DNA of 64,000 bases from Chitinophaga pinensis (GTDB taxonomy: Bacteria > Bacteroidota > Bacteroidia > Flavobacteriales_D > Crocinitomicaceae). The translations under genes and the position numbers were made by a program. A model generated the notes under the pieces. That model searched no databases and had not been told where the DNA came from. It saw only the letters and a program-made list of their open reading frames with translations. Positions 24,497 through 34,177 of the stretch are shown here, piece after piece (positions within the stretch are counted from its first letter, which is position 1; every line of letters begins with the position of its first letter). Where the stretch lies: the NCBI GenBank assembly GCA_943324745.2, contig CALPMT020000016.1:1-64000 (forward strand), in the 5' to 3' direction.

Positions 24497-27298
24497 ATGA
24501 TTACTCCAATTCACGATAAAAAATTATTCTTATTAGATGCTTTTGCATTGATTTACAGAGCATACTTTGCATTTGCAAAGAACCCACGTGTGAATTCCAA
24601 AGGACAAAATACATCTGCGGCTTTTGGTTTTACGAATGCGTTGATCGATGTAATAAAAAAAGAGCAACCAACACATTTAGCGGTAGTATTTGACGCACCT
24701 GGAGGGGCAACGAATCGTCAGGAAGACTTTGCAGCGTATAAAGCGAACCGTCAGGAGATGCCGGAAGATTTACGTGCGATGATTGATCCTATCAAAAAAA
24801 TCATTGAAGCATTTAACATTCCTATTTTATTGAAATCTGGATTTGAAGCGGATGATGTCATAGGAACCTTAGCAAAAGTCGCTGAAAAAGAAGGATATTA
24901 TACCTACATGATGACTCCGGATAAGGATTTTGGTCAGCTGGTATCGGAAAAAATATTTATTTACAAACCTGGTCGCGGTGGTGACCCTGCTTCTGTATTG
25001 GGTGTGAATGAGGTCTGTGAGAAATTTGAAGTAGATCATCCATTAAAAGTCATTGATATACTTGGATTATGGGGAGATGCGGCGGATAACATTCCTGGAA
25101 TACCTGGGATTGGAGAAAAGACTTCTAAAAAATTAATTCAAGAATATGGTTCTTTAGAGAATATCATTGCGAATGCGGATCAGTTAAAAGGCAAAATGCG
25201 TGAAAACGTAATTGAGTTTGCTGATCAAGGTCGTTTGTCCAAACAACTAGCGACTATCATTTTGGATGTCGATGTGCCTTTTGATCCTGAACATTTGATT
25301 ATGTGTGAACCAGATGCTGAAAAGATCAAGGAAGTATTTACAGAACTAGAATTTAGAACACTTGCTAAACGTGTTATCGGAGAAGAAATTACGGTGAAAG
25401 CACCTGTGAACGAAGCAGGACAATTTGATTTATTCGGAACGCAAAGTTTATTGGAAATTCAAACGCCGGTTCAGACTTCAGAATTAAAAACCATTGCTAC
25501 TGAAAAACCGAATTACCATTTAATAACCAATTCGGAGGAACGTGCTGAATTGTTGGAATTATTATTAAAACAATCGGTTGTGTGTTTTGATACAGAAACA
25601 ACAGCCGTGGATGCCTTACTTGCAGAATTAGTAGGCATGTCTTTCTCTTTCAATCCTCGAGAAGCATTTTATGTTGCGGTTCCCGAAAATCGTCAAGAAG
25701 CACAGCAAATCGTAGAAACGTTTAAGCCTTTCTTTGAGCATACTGCGATTGAGAAAATTGGTCACAACATCAAATACGACTTACAAGTATTAGAAAATTA
25801 TGGTATCGAAGTGGCAGGATCCTTGTTTGATACGATGATTGCGCATTACCTAATTCAACCTGAATCCAAACAAAGCATGGATTTCTTGGCGGAATATTAT
25901 TTGCAATATAAACCCGTTTCTATCACGGAATTGATTGGTAAAAAAGGAAAAAACCAAGGGAATATGCGCGATTTAGATCCAAAGCAAGTTTCCGATTATG
26001 CATGTGAAGATGCGGATATAACCTTTCAACTTTACCAAATATTAGCCCCACAAATTCAAAAAGAACACCTTAACGATTTGTTTAGAACCATGGAAATGCC
26101 TTTAGTTTCTGTGATTCAACGCATGGAACGTGAAGGAATTGCAATTGATGTGGAAGGTTTAAAAACATTATCCTTACGATTGGAAGAAGAATCGTTTAGT
26201 CTGGAGAAAGAAATCAAAGAAATTTCTGGGGAGGACTTCAATTTAGATTCTCCAAAACAATTGGGGGAAGTGTTGTTTGAGAAAATGAAAATCAATGCAA
26301 AAGCAAAGAAGACAAAAACGGGTCAATATCAAACTTCGGAAGATGCTTTAGAACAATACCGCAATGATCACCCAATCATTGGAAAAATATTAGAATACCG
26401 TCAAAATAAAAAACTAAAAGGAACTTACGTAGATCCGCTTCCGACCTTATTGAATCCGAATGATCACCGTGTGCACACAAGTTACATGCAAACAGTAACT
26501 GCAACAGGTCGTTTGAGTTCCAATAATCCCAATTTGCAAAACATTCCTATTCGTACGCAAAAAGGGAAAGAAATTCGTAAGACGTTTATTTCACGTGGAC
26601 CAGAATTCAAAATCATGGCTGCGGATTATTCTCAAATTGAATTACGAATTATTGCAGCATTGAGTAAAGACCCAGGAATGATTGACGCATTTCAAAAAGG
26701 AATCGACATTCACACAGCTACAGCTGCCAACGTATTTCACGTTCCCTTAGAGGAAGTCACGAAAGACCAACGTAGTGCTGCGAAAGCGGTTAACTTTGGA
26801 ATTATGTATGGGCAAGGTCCATTTGGATTGGCGCAAAATCTAGGGATTTCTCGTACCGAAGCAAAATCGATCATTGACCGTTATTTTGAACAATTTGGCA
26901 CCATAAAATCCTTCATGGATGGATTGGTAAATGACGCACGTGAATTGGGGTATGTCGAAACCATCATGAAACGTAGAAGATACCTTCCAGATATTAATTC
27001 TGCAAATGCGATTGTACGTGGTTATGCCGAACGAAATGCAATTAATGCACCGATTCAAGGTTCTGCAGCTGATATCATAAAACTTGCCATGATAGCTGTT
27101 AATAAAGCGATGATAGAACAAAAAGTACAATCCAAATTGTTATTACAGGTACATGATGAGTTAGTATTTGATGTACACATTTCGGAACAAGATTTGATGC
27201 GAAAATTAGTGCAAGAAGCCATGGAATCCGCAATTGAACTGGTTGTTCCAATGGAGGTAGAAGTGAAAATTGCAGATAACTGGTTGGATGCCCATTAA
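24497..27298 (+). CDS. polA: DNA polymerase I
   Basis: A 933-residue, three-domain Pol I. The N-terminal 5'-3' exonuclease domain (1-290) has DAFALIYRAYFAF, SGFEADDVIGTLA and IPGIPGIGEKTSKKL. The 3'-5' proofreading domain is intact, with D365/E367 in CFDTETT, HNIKYDLQVL and YACEDADITF, unlike many Pol I proteins that have lost it. The polymerase domain has TATGRLSS, motif A ADYSQIELR (near 708), motif B RSAAKAVNFGIMYG and motif C VHDELVFDV (near 888). It acts in repair and Okazaki fragment processing. TraB/GumN gene follows 8 bases later. Confidence 0.97.
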   Translation: MITPIHDKKLFLLDAFALIYRAYFAFAKNPRVNSKGQNTSAAFGFTNALIDVIKKEQPTHLAVVFDAPGGATNRQEDFAAYKANRQEMPEDLRAMIDPIKKIIEAFNIPILLKSGFEADDVIGTLAKVAEKEGYYTYMMTPDKDFGQLVSEKIFIYKPGRGGDPASVLGVNEVCEKFEVDHPLKVIDILGLWGDAADNIPGIPGIGEKTSKKLIQEYGSLENIIANADQLKGKMRENVIEFADQGRLSKQLATIILDVDVPFDPEHLIMCEPDAEKIKEVFTELEFRTLAKRVIGEEITVKAPVNEAGQFDLFGTQSLLEIQTPVQTSELKTIATEKPNYHLITNSEERAELLELLLKQSVVCFDTETTAVDALLAELVGMSFSFNPREAFYVAVPENRQEAQQIVETFKPFFEHTAIEKIGHNIKYDLQVLENYGIEVAGSLFDTMIAHYLIQPESKQSMDFLAEYYLQYKPVSITELIGKKGKNQGNMRDLDPKQVSDYACEDADITFQLYQILAPQIQKEHLNDLFRTMEMPLVSVIQRMEREGIAIDVEGLKTLSLRLEEESFSLEKEIKEISGEDFNLDSPKQLGEVLFEKMKINAKAKKTKTGQYQTSEDALEQYRNDHPIIGKILEYRQNKKLKGTYVDPLPTLLNPNDHRVHTSYMQTVTATGRLSSNNPNLQNIPIRTQKGKEIRKTFISRGPEFKIMAADYSQIELRIIAALSKDPGMIDAFQKGIDIHTATAANVFHVPLEEVTKDQRSAAKAVNFGIMYGQGPFGLAQNLGISRTEAKSIIDRYFEQFGTIKSFMDGLVNDARELGYVETIMKRRRYLPDINSANAIVRGYAERNAINAPIQGSAADIIKLAMIAVNKAMIEQKVQSKLLLQVHDELVFDVHISEQDLMRKLVQEAMESAIELVVPMEVEVKIADNWLDAH

Positions 27299-27306
27299 AA
27301 TTTAAG

Positions 27307-28527
27307 ATGCGTAATTGCTTGCTCTTTTTGGTTTTTATTGTGACATATTTCGATTTGTCTGCCCAAAATACGTCTAGCAATCCCAATCAATTGTTATGGA
27401 AAATCTCTGGTCGGAAATTGAAAAAACCGAGTTATATTTATGGTACCTACCACTCCAACGATCCACGGGTATTTAAGTTTTCAGATAGTACTTACAGTGT
27501 ACTTCTCCGTTCGGAAGCTATTGTAATAGAAGCTGATATATACAGCATGTTTGCTGAGTTAGATACACGCGCTAACACTCCTAAATTTGAGTTTGATGCT
27601 GCAGGGACTCCTTATACAACGAGTAAACGTGCCACAAAAACAAATTACGGTTCAGAAGATGGTCGTCCTCAATTTCTAGATTTACACCTACAATTACTTG
27701 CTTATAACTTAAACAAAAAATGTTATACCCTAGAATCAATCGAAGACCAGTTAGCAGCATACGCATTAATTAATAAATCGCGTATATTGGGCATAAGTTC
27801 CCCAACAGATAAGGTAAGTCAAGAAAAATTAATGGAAATATATCTATCGGGAAATATTGAACGTATCCGTGAAATGATGGAACGTCAACTTTCCGATACG
27901 AAAGATGCTTACCAGTGGATGATAACCGAACGTAATTTCATTATGGCTGATGGAATTGATACATTGTGTAAAAAATACAGTTTATTTATTGCTGTTGGTG
28001 CTGCGCATTTGGCTGGGTCAACAGGTATTCTCCAAATTTTAAAGGATCGTGGTTACAAAGTCCAACAGGTTAACGCTACCTATGCTGAAGAACCAACAAG
28101 CGCAGCCAAAGAGATTCAAAAACAAAATAGTTTTACCTATGCGGACCCTACATCTGGAATTAGTGTGCAATTCGGCGGCAAACCTTTTGTAAAAAAAGAA
28201 GATAACTACGAAGAAATTGTTTATCGCGAGATGGGACAAGGAAACACGTATCTAATAGAAATTGAACGTATTGGTAAAAATTACAACCTCTCTAAATACG
28301 TAGAAAGTATTTTCAATGCTCCTGAACAAACGAAGATTCAAGAGATTAACTTATCTAATGACTTAAAAGCCTATGAAGGATTAGCCTTCGTGTATGGTAC
28401 AGGACACTGTTGGAGACGCGTTTTCATCTATAAAGACAAATTGATCAAATTAAGTTGTTACGGTGGTAACAAATTTATGAGTACGGATAGATACAAACGT
28501 TTTTTTGATCGGGTGTTGTTGTTTTAA
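27307..28527 (+). CDS. TraB/GumN family protein, exported
   Basis: The protein has a signal peptide (LLFLVFIVTYFDLSAQ), then the TraB/GumN domain: LLWKISGRKLKKPSYIYGTYHSND near the start (the GTxH motif), a central helical part, RNFIMADGIDTL, and FIAVGAAHLAGSTGILQIL (the GAxHLxG motif). This fold is related to Tiki metalloproteases; enzymatic activity of bacterial forms is not settled. Residues after about 260 form an extra domain I do not recognise. Its TAA stop overlaps the stop of the convergent GLPGLI gene. Confidence 0.82.
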   Translation: MRNCLLFLVFIVTYFDLSAQNTSSNPNQLLWKISGRKLKKPSYIYGTYHSNDPRVFKFSDSTYSVLLRSEAIVIEADIYSMFAELDTRANTPKFEFDAAGTPYTTSKRATKTNYGSEDGRPQFLDLHLQLLAYNLNKKCYTLESIEDQLAAYALINKSRILGISSPTDKVSQEKLMEIYLSGNIERIREMMERQLSDTKDAYQWMITERNFIMADGIDTLCKKYSLFIAVGAAHLAGSTGILQILKDRGYKVQQVNATYAEEPTSAAKEIQKQNSFTYADPTSGISVQFGGKPFVKKEDNYEEIVYREMGQGNTYLIEIERIGKNYNLSKYVESIFNAPEQTKIQEINLSNDLKAYEGLAFVYGTGHCWRRVFIYKDKLIKLSCYGGNKFMSTDRYKRFFDRVLLF

Positions 28528-29249
28528 AACCATAATAGATTTCTAACAATCCCTTTCATCCGTTCATTTTGTTTAATCATATCGGATACAAATGTTCTAA
28601 ATTCGGGTATAGTTTGTACTTTTTTACGTTTGAATAAAGAGGTAATACTATCCAAATCGATCAGTTTACCATCAACAGATTGCGCAAAATACACCAAACT
28701 TCCATCTTCGGTCGCCAAACCTAAAATTGCGCCAGGTAAACCTGAAATTCCATCGGGACCACACGTCGGGTTTACAGCTTCCGTATACCATGCATAAATG
28801 CGCGTTGAATCGTCTTTTTGCCAGATCGCCTTACGACAATCATACTCTGCAATTTTACGTTTGTTATCCGTTAATTTCCATGGAATATGTTGGAAGGAAT
28901 CTTCTACGTAGACAAAATTTCCCAAGACATCGAGTTTCATTAAACGTTTTTGTGTTCGAATGTTGTCTTCAAATGAATTCGTCGTTGTAAACCAACCCAT
29001 TCCTCGCTCTTGAGGAACATCCAACGCGGGTATAAAATAGGCAGATGAATCTGTAAAAAATAAGGAAAACAAATCCGTTTTGATGGTTGAACCTCCTCTA
29101 CGTTCTAACATCATTTTCATTTCAGGATAACGTTTCAACAAATTTATTCTGCGCTCGTATTGGATGACACCCGAACTTAGTTGCGCTTGCACGTCGTTTT
29201 CAACTAGAGAATAGGCAACAAAGAGTATGTATAGACTAATATTTTTCAT
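28524..29249 (-). CDS. GLPGLI family protein
   Basis: The frame opens at 29327, but the ATG at 29249 gives a clean signal peptide (MKNISLYILFVAYSLV, cleavage near VQAQ) and overlaps the upstream stop by 14 bases, so it is chosen. The family-defining motif is GISGLPGAILGLATEDG, and the preceding IAEYDCRKAIW and IYAWYTEAVNPTCGP are typical. Members are secreted Bacteroidetes proteins of unknown function, often encoded beside an outer-membrane beta-barrel as here. It ends in a 4-base overlap with the TraB/GumN gene. Confidence 0.88.
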   Translation of the reverse strand: MKNISLYILFVAYSLVENDVQAQLSSGVIQYERRINLLKRYPEMKMMLERRGGSTIKTDLFSLFFTDSSAYFIPALDVPQERGMGWFTTTNSFEDNIRTQKRLMKLDVLGNFVYVEDSFQHIPWKLTDNKRKIAEYDCRKAIWQKDDSTRIYAWYTEAVNPTCGPDGISGLPGAILGLATEDGSLVYFAQSVDGKLIDLDSITSLFKRKKVQTIPEFRTFVSDMIKQNERMKGIVRNLLWF

Positions 29250-31965
29250 TTCTTGGAGGTCTTGGCATGCCTGGTCCAAATGGGGGCATTTTTGTGGATG
29301 GATCTTGTGGCGTATTCGGTGGGTCAAAACGATAACTTAAACGTAACAGAAAATATTGGGTGATAATTGTATTACGGATATCTGAGATTTGATTGGAGGT
29401 AATTGAACGTTGAATTTGTAAGTTTTGATTGAGAATGTCATATGCTTCAACTCCAATATTCAAACGCTTACTTTTTAATACATATTTCGAAACAGAGGCA
29501 CTCCAAATAGAACGATTGATATTAAACCCATTTGTTCGTCCAGTAGTAATTTGTTGATTCACACTTGAAGTAAGTAAAAAATTATATTTTGGAACATTCC
29601 AAGAAATATCAAGGGTATTGTTGTAACTGAAATAGGGATTTTGTTTAATAAAAAGTGAAGAACCTGTAGGTTTGTTATATGAAATGGATCCATTTAAGGA
29701 AACTGTAATCGTGTCTGTGGAATAGGATAAGCCTAAATTTGGTGTTATTGCAGAATGTAATGTGCTATATTGTATTCCATTAATTAAATTTTTTGAATAT
29801 GTATAATTAAAATCTAAACCGCATAATAAGAACAACGAATGTTTCGGAATACCATGTTTATAATTACATGAGAGATTGAAGTTTTTATTTCTGTTTACAT
29901 TGACAGTCTGAGATATGGACCTGCCTGAATTATCGTAAGTCAATGAATTACCAAAGTCATTATCAATAAAATCAGCATTTGCACGTAAGAAAAAATACCT
30001 ACTCAACAAATTATTAAAACGTGAAATAGAAAGCGATGCGGTTTGTTTAAAAGCTGGTTTCAAATTTGAGTTACCAATAGTTTGATAATTTAAATTTGTG
30101 TTATTTAAAACCGGTTGTAATTGATTTATAGTCGGTATAGGGGAACTCGTATTGTACCCTACGTTTATTCGAATGGAATTTTTTTGATTATAGGTATAAC
30201 TCGCATAAGGTAAATATTGATTATTATTTAAGGAAATAACAGATTCATAAGTATTATTCGTACTTGACAAAGCTAAGTTTCTCAATGCACTCCCTACGGT
30301 TACTAAATGCACTCCTGATTTACGTGTCAAGCTCAACTTTCCTCGATGGATAATTGTTGCACGAGAATAGTCTGAACTAAACTTACTATTTGGGATAAAT
30401 GCTTGATTTTGAACATCTGAAATTTTACGAATTTGATGATCAGTAGTCGAATTATTCATATATTCCACGTTCAAGTTAATCCGACTTGATATTGGCTCTG
30501 TATGAAACAAGGTAAGTGATTGATTGTATGTTTTTTGTGTAATGTTGTTGGTTTGATTGGTTTGTTTTAAAATGTTAGCTATTTCATTACTAAAAATTAC
30601 ACCACCCATATCCTGATTATCGGAATAATCTAACTCACTCGAAATAGAACTTTCACGTTTTGGTTTCATGTATTTTTTTTCCAGTTTTAAGGTATTTGTC
30701 AAACCCACTTCCAATGTTGAATCTGTCACATTATTCGTACTTGATCGAAATTGATTTCTACTATTATTTAGGTAAGAAGAACTATTTTGATTGTCCGATT
30801 TTTGAAGTGAATATTTAATTTCAGGAACTAATTCTAAAGTAGTTAATGAATCTAATTTCCATTTATTTTCAATAGAAATCGTATGGTTTTGTTGACGTGT
30901 ATAGTTGTTTTGTTGACTTTCATTGTAATAACTTGTATCCGCCATCAGGTATTGAGTGTTATTTTTAGAAATGATTTTCGTTTTCAAATCTCTGTATTGG
31001 TAGTTAATTTCAAAAAAGTGCTTATTATTTTTCCCGTATGAATTTTTGAATCGTGCACCAGTCGTAAAATTATCAGGGAAACCATTGCTTGTACTGTTTG
31101 TAACTGCATTGTTCATCCCATATTTATTTTGATCTTGCCAGTTAAAACCGAGTCGCGGCGTATTATTTTTCAATACATAAAATGAATAATTCTTTTTGTT
31201 CTGATAGCGGTTAAATAAGAGCTCACCCTCATAAAATTTTTGACCGTCAGTTGCCAAAGAAGCTTTCCCAAAATAACCTTTTTTAGCATCGTCTTTTAAC
31301 TTCAAATTCATGATTTGTTTCGCTTCTTCCCCATTCTCCGTGTTGTTTTTCTTCTCGTAAATCTGCACATTTTGAATCGCCTTTGCCCCTAGATTTTTCG
31401 TAGCAACAGTAGGGTCATTCCCAAAAAATTCGTCTCCATCAACGTAAATTTGATCAATATCCTTTCCCTGAAAAGTCACTTTACCTCGATCATCTACAGA
31501 TACTCCTGGTAATTTTCTTAACAAATCTTCGACAACTCCATTTTCTCTTACTTTGAAAGAATCTGCCACAAACACTAACGTGTCACCTTTGTAGTAGATT
31601 GGACTTTTATTGACATAAATAAAAGCAGGTGATAATTCCTTTTTGGAGTTGTCAAGTTGAACAGGTGGTAATGGTATTAATTTTTCGTTTTGATTTCCAA
31701 AGACATACATGAACTGATCCTGAAAATTGGGATGACCAATCGTGATTTTAAACGTATCGATGGGGAGGTTTGTCAAACTAAATTCTCCTGCTTTATTGGT
31801 CCTTGTAAACTGAACAAGAATAGAGTCTTTCACTTTTGAAGCAATGACAATCGCACCTGATATTGGTTTTAGGTTTGAGAAATCTTGCACTTTCCCTTGA
31901 ATTGTAAGTTGAGCCCAACTAAAATGTAGAACGAATACAAGGTAAAATGTAAGGAAATATTTCAT
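29236..31965 (-). CDS. Outer-membrane beta-barrel protein, TonB-receptor-like
   Basis: A 909-residue outer-membrane protein. After the signal peptide comes a carboxypeptidase-regulatory-like beta-sandwich (about 20-110, TIQGKVQDFSNLKPISGAIV), a plug-like domain (VVEDLLRKLPGVSVDDRGKVTFQGKDIDQIYVDGDEFF region, about 140-200) and a large C-terminal barrel with many Asn/Tyr-rich strands. This is the outer-membrane beta-barrel family related to TonB-dependent receptors but without a recognisable TonB box. Pairing with a GLPGLI protein is common in the phylum. Substrate unknown. Confidence 0.85.
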   Translation of the reverse strand: MKYFLTFYLVFVLHFSWAQLTIQGKVQDFSNLKPISGAIVIASKVKDSILVQFTRTNKAGEFSLTNLPIDTFKITIGHPNFQDQFMYVFGNQNEKLIPLPPVQLDNSKKELSPAFIYVNKSPIYYKGDTLVFVADSFKVRENGVVEDLLRKLPGVSVDDRGKVTFQGKDIDQIYVDGDEFFGNDPTVATKNLGAKAIQNVQIYEKKNNTENGEEAKQIMNLKLKDDAKKGYFGKASLATDGQKFYEGELLFNRYQNKKNYSFYVLKNNTPRLGFNWQDQNKYGMNNAVTNSTSNGFPDNFTTGARFKNSYGKNNKHFFEINYQYRDLKTKIISKNNTQYLMADTSYYNESQQNNYTRQQNHTISIENKWKLDSLTTLELVPEIKYSLQKSDNQNSSSYLNNSRNQFRSSTNNVTDSTLEVGLTNTLKLEKKYMKPKRESSISSELDYSDNQDMGGVIFSNEIANILKQTNQTNNITQKTYNQSLTLFHTEPISSRINLNVEYMNNSTTDHQIRKISDVQNQAFIPNSKFSSDYSRATIIHRGKLSLTRKSGVHLVTVGSALRNLALSSTNNTYESVISLNNNQYLPYASYTYNQKNSIRINVGYNTSSPIPTINQLQPVLNNTNLNYQTIGNSNLKPAFKQTASLSISRFNNLLSRYFFLRANADFIDNDFGNSLTYDNSGRSISQTVNVNRNKNFNLSCNYKHGIPKHSLFLLCGLDFNYTYSKNLINGIQYSTLHSAITPNLGLSYSTDTITVSLNGSISYNKPTGSSLFIKQNPYFSYNNTLDISWNVPKYNFLLTSSVNQQITTGRTNGFNINRSIWSASVSKYVLKSKRLNIGVEAYDILNQNLQIQRSITSNQISDIRNTIITQYFLLRLSYRFDPPNTPQDPSTKMPPFGPGMPRPPRNEKY

Positions 31966-32104
31966 TTAATTATTAGAAATTAGATACTAAAAATAACCAA
32001 ATATTGTCATATATATAATTTAATGATTCTAAGTGTTTTATGAGTAGGTATTTTTAATGTTGTTTCAATGTTTCGCAAAATTCAACAATTTAACTAAGAA
32101 TTAA

Positions 32105-32112
32105 TATCTTCG
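32105..32112 (+). promoter_or_regulatory. Possible -7 box (TATCTTCG)
   Basis: One mismatch from TAnnTTTG, ending 17 bases before the ATG at 32130 and overlapping a GTG at 32112 that would otherwise be an upstream start. Confidence 0.35.
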
Positions 32113-32129
32113 TGGTTCAACATTTCAGA

Positions 32130-33257
32130 ATGATCCAACGATACATTGCTCCTAAAATCAAAGAACACCTTGCAACCCATAATATACTATTGTTATTGGG
32201 AACTCGTGGTGTTCAAAAATTTGAGTTAGTTGCAAGTTGTATCGAAAATCAAGAGCAAATTTTAGCAATCGATGCTTCCAAGAAAAAGGTGCGAAAAGAA
32301 ATAGAAGCACTAAAATCCAATGGCTATCTCCCATATTTTGGCGATAAAAAATATGTCCTAATTCGAGATGCGCAATACCTCGCGAATTTACAAGATATTA
32401 TTGAAGAAGTTTTAGATAAAAATGCGTCCTTGAATTTGGTATTACTATGTTCCTATGAACCGATTTTAGAACAGGTACTTCGTGATGTACTTCAAATGGA
32501 AGGACTCGAAATAAATATTTTCCCCCTACTTTTTCAAGAAATTGCAAACCAACAAGGAATTGTTGAGTTCGATAAAAAACTAGAACAACGCATCGTTTTT
32601 GGAAATTATCCAGAAGTTGTGGCAAATCCAGAAGAAGCAGAAGACTTTCTTCGACAATTGGTAAAGGCCGCAATTTTCACCCAATTGAACCCGAATGAAC
32701 GAATCAACAAAGGAGCAAAACTTCTGAAAATGATTCAGATTCTTGCATTTGAAATCGGTCAAGCAATCTCATACAACGATGTTGGACTTCGTTGTGGATT
32801 GGATAATGAAACGGTTGAACGCTATATTGACCTTCTTGAAAAAGCATATATTCTCAAAAAAATTCCATGTTATTTCAATAATAACACCTACGAGCTAAAG
32901 AAAACACATACCGTATATTTTCTAGATAATGGAATTCGAAATGCCATTATCCAAAATTTCCATGGATTTGAATTACGTAACGACATTGATGCACTTTGGA
33001 AAAACTGGTTAATCGCAGAACGCATCAAATGGAATGACTATAACGGATTAAAAGCGGACTACTACTTTTGGAAAACACACACCAAACAACAAATGGATTT
33101 TATAGAAGAACGCGAAGGAAAATTAATGGCATACAAATCCATTTGGGACAAACGAAAAAAACCAAAATTTCCAGCAAGTTTCAAAAAATATTACCCTGAA
33201 GCAGGATTATTTGCTTTAAATCGTACAACATATTGGGGCTTTTTAAGTAAAAAATAA
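32130..33257 (+). CDS. Degenerate AAA_14/DUF4143 family protein
   Basis: The layout is that of the AAA_14 plus DUF4143 ATPases: P-loop region at the start, sensor/arginine segment IVFGNYPEVV, winged-helix region (SYNDVGLRCGLDNETVERYIDLLEKAYIL) and a C-terminal nuclease-like core (YYFWKTHTKQQMDFIEE). The key residues are lost: the usual GxRxxGKTTL is GTRGVQKFEL, the Walker B DEIQ is RDAQ, and the ExK of the C-terminal core is AYK. It is therefore likely a non-catalytic member with a structural or DNA-binding role. The frame could start at GTG 32112, but that overlaps a probable -7 box; ATG 32130 is preferred. The frame itself is intact (375 residues). Confidence 0.75.
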   Translation: MIQRYIAPKIKEHLATHNILLLLGTRGVQKFELVASCIENQEQILAIDASKKKVRKEIEALKSNGYLPYFGDKKYVLIRDAQYLANLQDIIEEVLDKNASLNLVLLCSYEPILEQVLRDVLQMEGLEINIFPLLFQEIANQQGIVEFDKKLEQRIVFGNYPEVVANPEEAEDFLRQLVKAAIFTQLNPNERINKGAKLLKMIQILAFEIGQAISYNDVGLRCGLDNETVERYIDLLEKAYILKKIPCYFNNNTYELKKTHTVYFLDNGIRNAIIQNFHGFELRNDIDALWKNWLIAERIKWNDYNGLKADYYFWKTHTKQQMDFIEEREGKLMAYKSIWDKRKKPKFPASFKKYYPEAGLFALNRTTYWGFLSKK

Positions 33258-33358
33258 ATGTGGTTTGTAAAAATAGATTGTTGAAATCATTTTAAACACT
33301 GCCATTTTCTTCTTTTGAAAGTTTTTACCTTTACCTAAGTTCAATAAAGCCACAAATT

Positions 33359-34177
33359 ATGTCACAGTTTGATACAAAAGAAGATTTACTAGTTTCAATA
33401 CAATTGTTGTTTAACAATATGAAAATTGGTAAGTTAAGCGAAGAGGATATGGAATCCTTAGTTATTGGTACACGCGAGTTGTACGAACGTGCGCTTATTC
33501 TTCGTTATAAAGCATACGAGCAAAAAATTTATGGTGACTTTTCTGAAACGATAAATGATGTTATTGTTCCAACGATTACAGAACATATTATTGTTGAACC
33601 AGAAATTCCTTTTACACAACCAATAGTAGAACCAACTCTTGAAGTTAAAGAACCTGAAACTCCATCTTTCGACATGTCCTTTTCTTTGTTTGACCAATTA
33701 GATGAATCAAATGATACTAAGGTGGAAGAAGTATCAAGTGTGTCGAAAACGGCTGTTCAAGAACCAATACAAGAAATTGAAGATACTTTTTCAGCTCCTG
33801 AATCGTTCGAAGCTATCGAAATGGAGCAAATTCCAGTTATTGAACAACCAATTTCTGTAGATGAACAACCAACAGCACCAAAAGATATATTCGATAAAAT
33901 GCTTGAATTGGATAATTCGTTGGGTTCGAAATTAATGTTGAACAAAATAGATTCGTTACAAGGAACTTTCGGTTTAAATGAAAAACTGCAAATTATTCGT
34001 GAAATGTTTAACAACTCTAGTGAAGCGTTTACGCAAGCCATTCAAATATTTGACATGCAACCAGATTTTACGCATGCAAAAACAATTTTAAGCAACTTTA
34101 CCCTTGAATATGCTTGGGAATTAGATACTCCAATTGTCATTGAATTTGTACAAAAAGTTGCGCGCCGTTATGCGTAA
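33359..34177 (+). CDS. Conserved acidic protein with C-terminal helical domain
   Basis: A 272-residue cytoplasmic protein in three parts: an N-terminal helical piece (1-60), a Pro/Glu/Val-rich disordered linker (about 65-185, repeated EPxIPF/EQPI units), and a helical C-terminal domain (LMLNKIDSLQGTFGLNEKLQIIREMF ... VARRYA split over residues 195-272). From memory, the last part follows the pattern seen at the end of many uncharacterised Bacteroidetes proteins (IGINDKFxFIxELF ... YNW ... RR). Function unknown. Its stop overlaps the M28 peptidase start by 8 bases, so they are translationally coupled. Confidence 0.7.
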   Translation: MSQFDTKEDLLVSIQLLFNNMKIGKLSEEDMESLVIGTRELYERALILRYKAYEQKIYGDFSETINDVIVPTITEHIIVEPEIPFTQPIVEPTLEVKEPETPSFDMSFSLFDQLDESNDTKVEEVSSVSKTAVQEPIQEIEDTFSAPESFEAIEMEQIPVIEQPISVDEQPTAPKDIFDKMLELDNSLGSKLMLNKIDSLQGTFGLNEKLQIIREMFNNSSEAFTQAIQIFDMQPDFTHAKTILSNFTLEYAWELDTPIVIEFVQKVARRYA

